64,000 bases of DNA from positions 7,192,001 to 7,256,000 of the forward strand of contig NC_061126.1 in assembly GCF_905220365.1 (NCBI RefSeq), in the 5' to 3' direction. Origin of the DNA: Vanessa cardui (lineage: Eukaryota; Arthropoda; Insecta; Lepidoptera; Nymphalidae). Each line of letters starts with the position of its first letter. Position 1 is the first letter of the stretch. A model generated the notes under the pieces. That model had not been told where the DNA came from. It saw only the letters and a program-made list of their open reading frames with translations, and did no database searches. The translations under genes and the position numbers were made by a program. Of the stretch, positions 52,601 through 64,000 are shown in pieces.

Positions 52601-52790
52601 GTATTTTTGGGTTTATATTCTAAACAACGTGTTTAGTAAAGATAATCTTATCACAGTTTCCGGCTTTGAAAAGTTAAAACAATCTTCTTTAGGCAAGTAA
52701 TTTGTTTCTATAATAAGATTTTACAGTTATATTGAAGTTATCAAACAAACATTGATAAAAATGCATATTATTCAAAACAATAATATTTTG

Positions 52791-52809
52791 AAAAAAAAAA
52801 AAAAAAAAA
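52791..52809 (+). repeat. A19 homopolymer
   Basis: Nineteen consecutive A residues between two family 3 fragments; it may be the tail of a retroposed sequence. Confidence 0.9.
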
Positions 52810-52899
52810 CATTTATATATTTCTAGGTATATATATAAATATATACTATATTTCAATTAAATTGTAATGTATTGACATACTCACTAATTAAAATTATGG

Positions 52900-53010
52900 A
52901 AAAGACCTGAGTGATACTTCTCGATAGAATCTTCTTTCCAAACCGGTCGTAACTATACATTTAATTGCAAGTCAACTTGAATTAAGAATATTTTGATTTT
53001 GATTTCTGAT
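52900..53010 (+). mobile_element. Retroelement 3' end, family 3
   Basis: ACTTCTCGATAGAATCTTCT, TTCCAAACCGGTCGTAACTA, CATTTAATTG and TTTTGATTTTGATTTC match the right half of the 12055-12278 copy. It lies in opposite orientation to the fragment at 52455-52600. Confidence 0.6.
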
Positions 53011-54650
53011 TTCAATTAATCACGAACCTAAAATATTTATAGATCTATAGTTTTTCAAGAGTTGGAATTATTCTATGAAACTTCAATAAAAAGGTATCTA
53101 TGCAGGTAATGACAAAAGTATCGAATGAGCAGAAATGGTAATTAGAACCGGTAGATACTGAGCTCTCGTGCATTCGTCGGCTTGCTAACTAGATGCAGTA
53201 TACAGCATCCTTTCATCCACCATTTTCTGCTCTGAGCTCTGCATCCAGTGAATAGTAAACCGAAATCGTTACCCATTCAAAAGCTATAGACGATTTTTTA
53301 AAAGGCTGTCAAATTTTATGGATATAACATTTTCCGAAGTTAATCAAAACATAGCTTAAAAATTAATATGAAATATAAAACTTATCATTAAAAATTCTTT
53401 GAAGATAATTTATTGTATCTCCACCTAACATGAGAGCCAGGAAGATTTAGAGCAATAATATTATAAATTCGGAATATAAGGACTCTCGTTCAATTTAGAG
53501 GACGCACTCGAGAATATTACGGAAAGGTGGTCTTATCCACTTCAAATGCCACTCCCAAAGGCTCAAATATACCTAAATTATAATCTGCATGACAGTTCAA
53601 GAAAATCCGTCCTCTAATTTCTCTAATTTATTTTATTTTCCTTTCCAACCAATTTTTTTTATAATCACGTCAGAATTAATGACTCAATTAGAAAGCTATA
53701 ATCAATTATATTCAAAAATAATTAAAAATCTTTTACTACTCGAATACGTTCTCACCGCCTCTGAAAGGTGAGTACTTCCTTAGGACAACATCTTATTAGA
53801 TGGCGTTATCACCATAAGGAGTCGTTTACACTTCTTAAGATACCACGTATGTCTCGAATATGACTTATAATCATTTTACAAATGGTCTACTAGGTACAAA
53901 GAAAAATAAAATAAAAAAAATATATTTATAACATATTGAAAATATCGAATTTGATAAGCTCTCAAAATTACATTTCTTAAAATGTTGATATCAAAACCAT
54001 TCAATACTGAATTCCATTATGTACGCTATTGAACGCTGGAATTTCTCTCATTTAACTCAATCGATTTTCAGCTTATATATTTTTAATAATTAAACCTCAG
54101 CTGAAACAAAATAGAAAAGGGTTGTCGATATAATTATTCAAATTGCTCTCTTATTTTTTATTCGGATGATATAATAAAAAAAATTAATTTCGCGTAATTT
54201 AAGTCTTATCTGCCGCGGCAAGACCATATCTAAGAATAAATTTCGTAAATTATTCATGAAGAAAGTTTTTACGGCGACATGATTTTAAAACCGACATTTG
54301 TAAGCCTTGCTACGAAATAATCTCGCAAGTTTATAATACCTATTCTTGTGTCGTAAATAATATTTTATTTATCAATAAAATCACAATTTCAAGAGTCTAT
54401 GGTATGAGTACCGTTTACCTCGTTTGGAAATCTGCAGATCAGAGATTTTGAGTTAATATCCCAGTTCGGGCTAATAAATTGTGGGAGCACAAGAGCTACC
54501 AACTTAAAACTACGCCTACCTATTTAAACATATACCGTATTACTATAAATCATAGGAGTGTGCTTGAGAGATGTAATAAAAAGTAATTTATAAAACATGA
54601 CATTTTAACAAAGAAAATCAATAAGCTGTTTACGGAGAGTATTATTGTCT
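53011..54650. other. Intergenic DNA, weak repeat traces only
   Basis: Unique AT-rich sequence. Around 54425-54500, AGTTAATATCCCAGTTCGGG, then TAATAAATTGTG, may be a worn SINE-like repeat. No gene. Confidence 0.5.
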
Positions 54651-54654
54651 ACAT

Positions 54655-54980
54655 AAAGATATCATCCGTCAATTTTGGCCACAGTGGCATATCTGAAGGG
54701 ACAATCGTGTTATTAGTACACAGGTGAGTGTGCAAACACAGGTAGGTGCACTTTCTATACCCTCACTCTAATAGACTCATGCGACGACAAGTCCTACTCG
54801 GAGATAATTCAGAACTAACGGCTTCGAATCGGGATAACACACTTCTAGGCTCCAGGTTGTTACCGAATATGTTTTAATAGATAAAGCTGATAATGTTTTT
54901 TCGGTCCTACTTTGAGGTTGAACCTAGGACCAGGCAGTCAAACGTGTATATTGCAATCCACCACATAGCTATATAAAAGT
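54655..54980 (+). repeat. Worn copy of a long lepidopteran dispersed repeat
   Basis: CAATTTTGGCCACAGTGGCA, ACAGGTGAGTGTGCAAACAC, AGGTGCACTTTCTATACCCT, CACTCTAATAGACTCATGCG, GGTTGAACCTAGGACCAGGC and AGTC follow the order of a repeat I recall as very common in Lepidoptera. That repeat typically ends in a tRNA-like AATCGAACCCAGGACCTCC block. Only one copy lies in this window. Confidence 0.45.
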
Positions 54981-57900
54981 TATTATGCCAAAACTATTAT
55001 TTGTTCCGCATTCGAAGAAATAGTCTAGCTCTATGAAATTATTTAATGGTCAATTTTGTCCCTGGCTCAATTATATTTACATTAGCTATACATTCTGACT
55101 CTACACGGGTAAAATTAAGTTTTACTTTTTTTTTTAAATAAAGTAATTTAACAAACAATACAAGGAATTCAGTAGCAGTGATCATTACGCGTCAGCTCAT
55201 TCAATCATCATTCAATCATTCAATTTTACAAGATTCCATTATCCTTTGTTTATTTGGTTTTTTAAATTTAGAATATTAAATGAACATTATTTGCCAGTTA
55301 TATAATTGGCAATAATTAAACTGGTATTCCGTTGTCACTACAGTGCAATAAAAGTAATGATGTTAGTAATGATGACAACGTCAAGTTCGGGTAAGATTCA
55401 TTGCGGTTTACCGCAGCATGTACCTACGTGCCAGCGACAGACAATTCCTAGGAAGACATTCTCATTATGTGACGTCTATGTCTACACCAGATACATGTAC
55501 ATTTAGGGCAAATTAATTATCTTTAGCACATAAATGATCATAAAAATCTCTTGCATACATTTTTGTTTTTATTAGTGTATACATATACATCACAATAAGT
55601 CAGCGGAATTCGTTTTTATTAAAGCAAGTTTTTATGTAAAGCAGCAAAGTATATTTTCGATATCGCACAATGTAACTCGATTTATTATAAAACAACTTCA
55701 ACTCAGTCCTTGAAATTTGAAGTAACATATTTAAAAACAAAATGAAGCTATTGATTAAATCTTGCAATATTCTTAAACACATACTCGTATACAATATGTA
55801 ACACTAACTAAAAGTAACCAAAGCGTTCCACCATTGATCCTGACAGATACAGGTTTAGTGAGAGAATCTACAGGAACGATATAGTGATCGGCCGATTGGA
55901 TTTGAAACAAAGCTAACGAACCGTTGAATCATGTAAACAGAAGCAAGACGACCGTCGTGTTTACCTAAAGAGCCTTTGCTTCATTAGGATCCAATTTACT
56001 GACAACAAATTAATCCACTTTCGCCAGTATTGTAGTTGTTTTAGTGAAACGATATCAAATCGCTTCATGATACTTTATAGCTCGTTTACTTATTTTAAAT
56101 AACAAATTCTACGTTTATTTATATTTGAATATATTTAAGACGAGTTGTGCAATTTATAATTTTAAAAGATTTGTAACAAATTGTACATAAATACTTTGAA
56201 TCGTTTCAATCGTGTTTGTCAAAACTTCTTCGAACATTAACTGCGCGAGCATTCGTTATATTCAGCAGTTTCGTAAGCAATTTAACTTTTCCTTGTTAAT
56301 ATGAAACAACACAACTGACTATTGCTTACCGACTTATTAAGCAAAAACTTTTAAAAGATAACAGTGGATAATCACTTCGCAAAATATATTTTTAAGCGTT
56401 TTAATTTGACATTTTTTTATTATTATTATGTGATAAAAAAAGAAACTAACAAGGACTGTTAGTGTTTTTATTTTACCCGTGTTTACACAGGTAGAATAAG
56501 GCCCTATGATATGTATTAAAGGAGTAACATACAAAAAAATAATCTTGTTCTTTTCATTGGGACAGAAGCATTTGCTTATACATAGAACAACTCACGAAAG
56601 CTTCACCACAATCGAATGAATGGATTAGCAACGTGCATAGGACAAACATATAAATTCTCATTTTTATTTATTGAGAAGAATTAAGTATTTTTAAAAATGA
56701 GTAGCAAGAATGTATGGTAGTATTTCAGAAAAAGTCTTGTAGATTATTATTCTTAAAATCGAGCACTTTGTATGATAAATTATGATGATATTCTATGATG
56801 AGATTTAATGAAGTAAAGTTTATATAAAATATTGTTAAAGTAAATTAAAATAATATTTATTTAAAAATTGAATTAATACTAAATCCACAATTAAAACCGG
56901 GCGTATTCTGAAATTCAATATGAGGCTAATAAAGGAAATCATGGAATAAAGCAGTTCAGAAAAGCAAACAGCTAAGCGGAATACAATGCGTCAAAACGAA
57001 GAACTTTTCTATTGTACACTTTAAATTAATTGCTTTCTTACTAAATAAATTATAGGTCTCTGAATACACCCTCCAGCACGAACATCGCGACATCGTATTT
57101 ATCCTATGAATTCAAATAAAACAATAGTAACAGTACTCTTTAAAACTCAGCAACAAATGTAGTTCTCTTCAGAACTTCGTCGTAGACTTTATTCAAATAG
57201 AGAAAAGTCTATAAGAGAACACGGTATAAGTACACTATGAGAATGTTTGTTACGAAATTAATTAAACGTATACTTAGGTAAGCTTCAAATCATTACGCAA
57301 ATAATCATTTTCCGCAATAGATTATATGAAAGTGACGTCATTTACTAACTACATTACATTTACTTTTTTTTCTACACGATGTTAATTCTGAAGTACACAT
57401 AACACATGTCACTGTATTCCAATTCTAAAGCAACCACTCACAGCGTAGGATCTAATTGCTTGTCGAAATTTACAAATTAATTTAAAATACGTGAGCGTCG
57501 GGTGAAACAGACTTGTTTGTAGTACCTGCAATAAATTGCAATTAGGAGAGCTGTTGTGTCTTGTTATCGAGTTAGCAGCCTTCAAGCCTCTTCGCGCTGT
57601 AACACTTCAATATAACGGATCTCAGATTAATTAATAATACTGAAATCTGATTTTCGGTTACTTTAAACTTAGGAATTGATAGGATCGAATCATTATTTTT
57701 ATTTACAAAATACCGCATCAGAAGTTAAGATTTGTAATTATAATTACTCGGAATGTTTGTTTAGTTTGCAAGCTTTATCCCGAAAAATACATTTGCAGTT
57801 AAAATAAATGCCAAATATTTCCTCGTAAATCTGTCAGCAAAACAATTTTTACCCTTTCACGAGCAATAAAATACTACCAAGAAAAAAGGCAACGAAGAAA

Positions 57901-60900
57901 AGTATCATAAATATAAGATTCATTTATATTCGTTTAGTCGTGACCCTTGAGGCGAAACTTAACCGAAAGCTTTACAATACAAAATTTTTAATGCTAACTG
58001 GGTCAAATAAACGTCAAAAGCGACACCGACATTTAATTTTTAACAGTTATTTCAAGTATAAGCTAAAACGTTCCAATTTCAAATTAAAATTCGGCTAAAC
58101 CCCAAACCCTTTCATTCATTGAATGTTTCCGGCTCTTTACGTTATTGATTTTCGAGTCTTTGATCTATTTCAAATTCTATAGCGTTCAAACGGAACCTAT
58201 AATGTATTATTATACTAAAGAAACTAAGTATCTTTAACTGTAAGTCATAGAATGTAAGATACATCGTTTGTAACGAATACAAAAAAGTTTTATTGTAAAG
58301 AGGTATTAAGTTACTTTTGCATCATTTCAAATCGAAATAATAAGCATCATTTGTTTGTACTTACACTCTATAGAATTTCAAAAATATAAAACTAAAATGT
58401 ATATGAGGAAATCAAAGAAAAATAAAGATGCATGAGTCGCAACAGGCAATCATATGTAATCGAATCTCTTCAGACAACCCTTGAGTTCAGTATACAGCTA
58501 CATATGCAATAAGCATTAAGTAAATTAAGATAACTTTTTATGAAAACAACTTATTGCCTTAATTTGCATTAAAAGTTAAATTGATGCTTATAAAATTTAT
58601 AATTCTTTTCAAATCATTCCACAATTCACAGAAAAATTGGAACACATATTCATTTTGATTTAAAAAAGCCAATATAGTATTAATATTATTTCGTTGAATG
58701 TTTATAACTCGAGGGATCTAATAAATATGAGAGTGACAGCCCTATTGTAATCATTTGTACATTTTTGACATATCTTACTATTCCTATATTATAACATATT
58801 AAACATTATGTAACAAACATCGTCGTATTTTTAATAAGGACAAATTTTACATAACGCAAAACGTGCAAAAACTTCAGATTTATATATATTCAAAATTGCA
58901 TTATTTTGAATTAATAATGTTGAGAATAACAGATTATTTTGAGAAAATATTTGCAGCACGCTTGAGTAATAATGTTGCAGCAATTTATCCCGACGAGACT
59001 GCGTAACAGACGAGGGAACAAATCCGATGTTAATTACCCATTCGTGTGTAATCTTTTAATTAACTAAATGTAAACTTATTCGCGCTACTGACAGCGATCT
59101 TTGGAGTCTATAGCTTTGTGACGTGACTAATTACTGTTCTGATCAGATTATTTCTGAATATTAAATAAGTTTTTTTTTATAAAAGCAACATCAGTGATCC
59201 CCAATACCAGCCCCAGGGCTGGGCAAAGATTTACTGTTCAGCCACGGTACTCAACAGTAGCTTATTTTCATCTAAATATGTCAGTAAATATTGATATAAA
59301 AACAAAATGACGATATTAAACCGACTATTTGTAAACTGTGTCCTTTGTAAAAATGTTGTGACCGTAAACATCGTAATATCATACGCCATCATACAGAGAA
59401 TATTAACAATCCTTAATGTAATTATGCATTACATATTGCAGTATTATACAGCAAGAGTTTACTATAATGCGGGCTAATGCTACCGCACAATACGAGTTGT
59501 GGAGAGTACAAAGAGAATCCGCACGTCACGCTTAGCGTCAGGTGCGCCCAACAGATTGGTGCGATAGGCCTTGTTCATTGTCTGCCATGTATGTGCATAA
59601 TTGACGTAGACACAAGGCAGTAGACAGTGCCGACCCGGGTAATCTATCCATCCAACATCCATTTCATTATTATGCAACCTGGCTGTGTTATGGCCTAAAA
59701 GTTTATTGCCTTGACCAAACTGACAATGATGGGTTTAAAAAAAAAGTTTCGTTCGACTATCGTAACTTGTATCATGAGAAATTTGAGTAGCTTCTTACCG
59801 CAAAGGGATACGCAGGAAAAACAAGTACGTATATCAAAACAATCACATTAAATTCATATTACTTTTCCTACCTAAGTTAGGTTAGGCTTTATCATCAATT
59901 TAATAATCGAAATATAATGTAAACGATTTTTTATAAATAGCATACAGTGGATCAGAATATAATATGTTTTATTCACTCCAAAATAATATAACAAATTTGA
60001 CAATAAAAATGAATGAAAGGAATGACCGAAAAATTTAAATGACACAGACGCTCGCAAAAAATGGAATATTACCATAATGGTTCCCGACGGTCATTGAAAA
60101 TATTATGGTCTTGACCTAAGCGACTTATGAATGCGAATGAACCTTGAAAATTTCTGCTTTCGATATCTCTGTTTTTAACGATATATTTTCATATAAATAT
60201 TGATTAAATTCAGAATTTCAGAAACATTCTTTATTTTAATCTCCTTGTATAATTTTACGTCTATAATATCTAAACAAATACTGAACAAAATAAATATCTA
60301 GGTCGAACGAAGGTTTTTTTTTTAATTGTCAAGCACCTAACGTTATCCAATTAATAAAAATCATCCCAAGAAAATCGAAGTGAAAAGATTTGCTCCATTT
60401 ACTTAAATAAAACGAAGTAAATTGGATAAAATAAAAAGTTGAATGTTCAATTGGCCGGTAGCGCAAAGGAAATGGAACCGCCGATGTTCGTTTTATTTTT
60501 ATTCCTTCGACTTTTAAATCCTTGAAAACAATTTACCTTCAATTTAACATGAACTTATAATTTTATAAAACCATTCACTCACAAAATTTTTCAAAACAAC
60601 TCAAGGAATAAAATCGGGTGTAATTAGCAGCATAATTTATTCCCACTGTGTATAGCTAGGTCGTCTATAAGAGTGTATAAAATATGTTATTTACACAAAA
60701 CATTGCTTCGAGTCATTAGCAAACATTTTAATTATATTTCAGAAAGATTTCAAATCTCGAACGTAAGTTTAAGAATGTAAAAATAAAATATTATTTTTTA
60801 TAACTAATAATATCTCTGAATTCTCTAAATGAATATATGATTGGAATACAGTTTTAACGTATTTAACCCAAACTTTATCTGTGTCGGAGTCAAGAGAGTG

Positions 60901-62270
60901 ACACTTATTTCAGCGTACCGTAATATTCTTCACACGTTAATATTTATTTCAGTTCAATATAAATTATAAAGTTAAGCTATTTGAAAAAGGTATATTAGTG
61001 TTATCGGAAAGCATTTATCGCTATTATTTATGGAAATGAACTAAAAGGATGCACTTAAGTTTGCAGCAAGGTGTTAGGAGCTGCTTTAAACTTACAACCC
61101 TAAAGCGCTTTCTTGAGTAAAACAAAAAAGCAACGGACTTTTAAAAACAGGAAGCTAACAGTTCAGAGAAGTTAAGTGGAAAGTTAGCGGTCTAAGTTTT
61201 ATTTTTATTTATGAACCGCGTACCGATGTAAGTAACGCTCACTTTAACGCTTAAACTTTCCGTCATGTTTAGTTGCAGTGATTTATTTGCATTGAAATCA
61301 ATTCTCGAACGATAATGTCCTTAAAATTGAAAATATTACACTTTTTATAGTCTATTTGAACTCCGGCAAACGGCTATTAAAAGTAGGGGTAGCACGTTTT
61401 ATCGGAAAACGCAAAAGCGATGATAATGGAGGCTCGTAAAGAAGCAGAACGGTTGCCGATAGATTTCGCAAGTTACCAACTTTTCGGGAGGACCCACTGC
61501 CATTAGGTGGGTTACTAGTGGCCTGTCAATTGCCACTAATGTTGTAGAGAACTAAGCTCGATCAACTTATTTCTACGGTCATTTTTCTTTCATACATTTT
61601 TGAAACGACTTATATTATGAAGTTCAAAATAAAATGTTAGTAAACTGTATGGAATCTGTATACAAAAGTAGGGCGATTTTATTGCTTAGCTTAAATTTCC
61701 TTTTTCAGCGATGCAAAGAACATCGGTTCGCTTTGATTCTGTGAACGTATTAGCATTGGATTTGAATAGAACAAACAAAGGGATTGTTCAAGACAGTGTG
61801 CTTTCGTAGGCGATTGTAAATTCAGCGTATCGTAAAAATCCAAGCTCGGGACTACTATCTAAGTATTATCTTTTTGGATTTGTTTCAGATTCGTGCTTAT
61901 GTCCCCTTTGCATATGAAATTCCTTTTGTTTGTCTAGGTAACAAAAACAGTATGAACGACTCAAAAGCAAAAAAGCTATTAATTTATTTATTAACCTTAA
62001 TATAAAGCTTCCAGATATTTACATTGACCAACATTGGTTTTGCTTTTATCATCACTCAGAAATGAAGATTGGAGTCCTTAGACTTTTAATTTTTGAAGTC
62101 TAACTCGCACTACAAAATATTTCTTTTAATTTTGTAATACCTACACACTTGTATCTATACGTATTTCATTCATGATTGAATATTGGAGGGTTGAACTTTG
62201 ATTCGATACGAATCTAATGCGATGTGGTCAAATTTGAGGAGCAACATTTCCCAGTGCGGTCCTGGCCTTA
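54981..62270. other. 7.3 kb of intergenic AT-rich DNA, nothing recognised
   Basis: No exon, RNA gene or clear repeat found. Open frames are short and lack protein features. Slightly G+C-richer patches near 59500-59650 and 61380-61560 have no conserved reading frame I can identify. Confidence 0.5.
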
Positions 62271-62278
62271 GTTAAACT

Positions 62279-62430
62279 AAGTAAGTAACAACCCGTAAAT
62301 GTTTCAGCAGTGAGCAAAGATCTCATGTCGTCACGAAGAAAATGCTCAGTACTAATTCTACAAGCCGTCTCCACGGCCAGTTTGTTGATACATGGGGTAG
62401 ATTTACAACGACACATGTAGGTTTCATCAT
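62279..62430 (-). mobile_element. Possible very old SINE relic
   Basis: AAGTAAGTAACAACCCGTAA, ATGTTTCAGCAGTG and GACACATGTAGGTTTCATC resemble the tail, end and centre of the SINE family in the right order, but similarity in between is weak. Confidence 0.35.
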
Positions 62431-63254
62431 TATTCTACTTCGCTGCGGATACCTAGATAAATTATAGACAAATTAACTATATGCAAAAGCTTAGTTAGCT
62501 ATGTATTGCTTAGCTTAGTTATGTATTTGTAACGTATGATACAAGTTTAGTGTTATATCTATCTAAAGATTACAAAAAAGATATGTATCAATTTTTTTGT
62601 AAAAACAAAAATTGACTTTTACATTAGAAACACATCTTTATTAATATACGCTGTATACTATTGTATCATTAAACAATTATATCTCTCTTTCCGTCCGATT
62701 TAATTTGACATTTGAAAGAAGAAGATACACATGGTAACAAATCATCCCTAAGAAAACATTTATAAAGTCGTTCATGTTTTGTAAAATATAATTCCAGTGG
62801 ATTTGATGCAATTTCACTACACTCACTAGTAGTTTGATTTACTTCAGTGTATCGCATTTAAAATGGAAACCCACGTTCGTAATCCGACGAAAGCATGGAA
62901 AGAATACTAGGCGCACCAAAAGCAAATCTCCCTACGTATATTGATAAATCCTCACAATCGTTGTGGCTTTGCGAATTGCACTTTGCCGATGCAACTTGCG
63001 CCTTGTATTACATTCCCTTTCACGGGATTACTATTTGAAATACAGCATTGAGTTCAGAAAACATAGACATTTGTACTTTCTTTTTGTTTAAATAACATAA
63101 AAGATACTTTCTTAGTATTCATTTCATTTGAAATATACCAGTGTATTCGTATTTAACTAAAACAAGCTACTATTTTTTAACTTTTGTCTACGTCTAAGGT
63201 TAAAATTTATAATTTTAAACTTCCTTTGTTCTTAGCATACATTGTCATTTTTTT

Positions 63255-63470
63255 GCTTTTTTGAAATAGGCAGACAGCCAACCTGATGTTAAACAGTCAC
63301 CACCACAAACTACATTGACGTCGTAAGAAATATTAACCATTGCTTACATCGTTAATACACTGTGCCTGTAGTTACACAGGATTATTCGCCCTTCAAACTG
63401 GAATACAACTATATTCTATTGCTAAGTCTTGCAGGTCAGCGATGCCCAGGCTGGATTGCACAAAATCCTA
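63255..63470 (+). repeat. Dispersed repeat, family 2
   Basis: AGGCAGACAGCCAACCTGAT, GACGTCGTAAGAAATATTAA, CCATTGCTTACATCGTTAAT, TGTGCCTGTAGTTACACAGG and CCCTTCAAACTGGAATACAA match the 45676-45960 copy, with an internal deletion. Confidence 0.7.
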
Positions 63471-64000
63471 ATATTTATTTTATAATTTGGATTATTAAAA
63501 ATATATTGTTTTCGTGCTTATTATAATTTACAACAAATGAGTGTTTGGATATTTAAAAGTATATTTTAAGACTATATGCATTTTTGATTTCTAACCTACA
63601 ACAAAGAATAAAAAAATGTAATATAAAGTTATTACACATAACCTAGACTGTAAATAATTAAATTTCATTTATGTAAATTAATTGGTTTTACAAATAAAGT
63701 TATGTTACAATTACATTGAACTTGAAACTTGATTTATAAAACCAATAATAACAAAATAATATTGCGCCCCAGTAGTTAGTATAATTGATTCTTAGTGATA
63801 AAAATTTTAGCAAAAAAGCCTGCAACCTGCAACCCTCAATGAAAAGTCGTAATGGAATAATACCCACGTTTCCTTATGTAAACTTTTTGTTTAGTATTTG
63901 GCATAACGTATGGCCAACATACTGCTCGATATACAAACTTTTTCACGAGTTCAATTAAAAAATACGCAGTCGTATAAATAAAATATTAAGCGATCTGAAA
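63471..64000. other. AT-rich DNA to the end of the window, nothing recognised
   Basis: Low-complexity A/T-rich sequence. No feature supported. Confidence 0.6.

Noticed and set aside
1..64000. CRISPR array, operon or bacterial insertion
   Set aside because: There are no regularly spaced repeats with unique spacers, no polycistronic ORFs and no Shine-Dalgarno-led genes. Spliceosomal introns and SINEs show a eukaryotic nuclear genome.

Overview
The window looks like nuclear DNA of a lepidopteran insect, probably a butterfly. It is AT-rich (roughly two-thirds A+T, estimated by eye). It carries one gene with large introns, and it is studded with repeat types familiar from moth and butterfly genomes: tRNA-derived SINEs, Helitron-type elements starting TCTATAC, and 3' ends of non-LTR retrotransposons. 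The lepidopteran assignment rests on recognising these repeats and the protein, not on a database search.

Positions 72-22369 (+ strand) hold one complete gene for a secreted carbonic anhydrase-related protein of the CA10/CA11 (CARP X/XI) group. I reassembled it from ten exons whose reading phases agree at every junction. The predicted protein has 321 residues: a signal peptide, then one alpha-carbonic-anhydrase fold. At the zinc site two His ligands are present and the third is replaced by Gln, so classical CO2 hydration is not expected. The introns (up to 7.3 kb) hold SINEs, Helitron fragments, a perfect 120-bp tandem duplication and several perfect short-loop hairpins.

From about 22.8 kb to the end (41 kb) I found no host protein-coding exon, tRNA, rRNA or CRISPR. 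This stretch is intergenic or intron-like. It contains four of the six well-preserved SINE copies, older SINE wrecks, a degraded autonomous Helitron (about 35.86-38.68 kb, with recognisable Rep-type protein fragments), remnants of two or more LINE clades, and long stretches of unique AT-rich DNA.

I did not find a convincing new biological system. The observations most worth checking are the partly retained zinc ligands of the CARP protein, four perfect fold-back hairpins with 3-4 nt loops, the exact 120-bp duplication in intron 7, two tail types in one SINE family, and a cluster of CGAGTG/CACTCG motifs near 25.15 kb.
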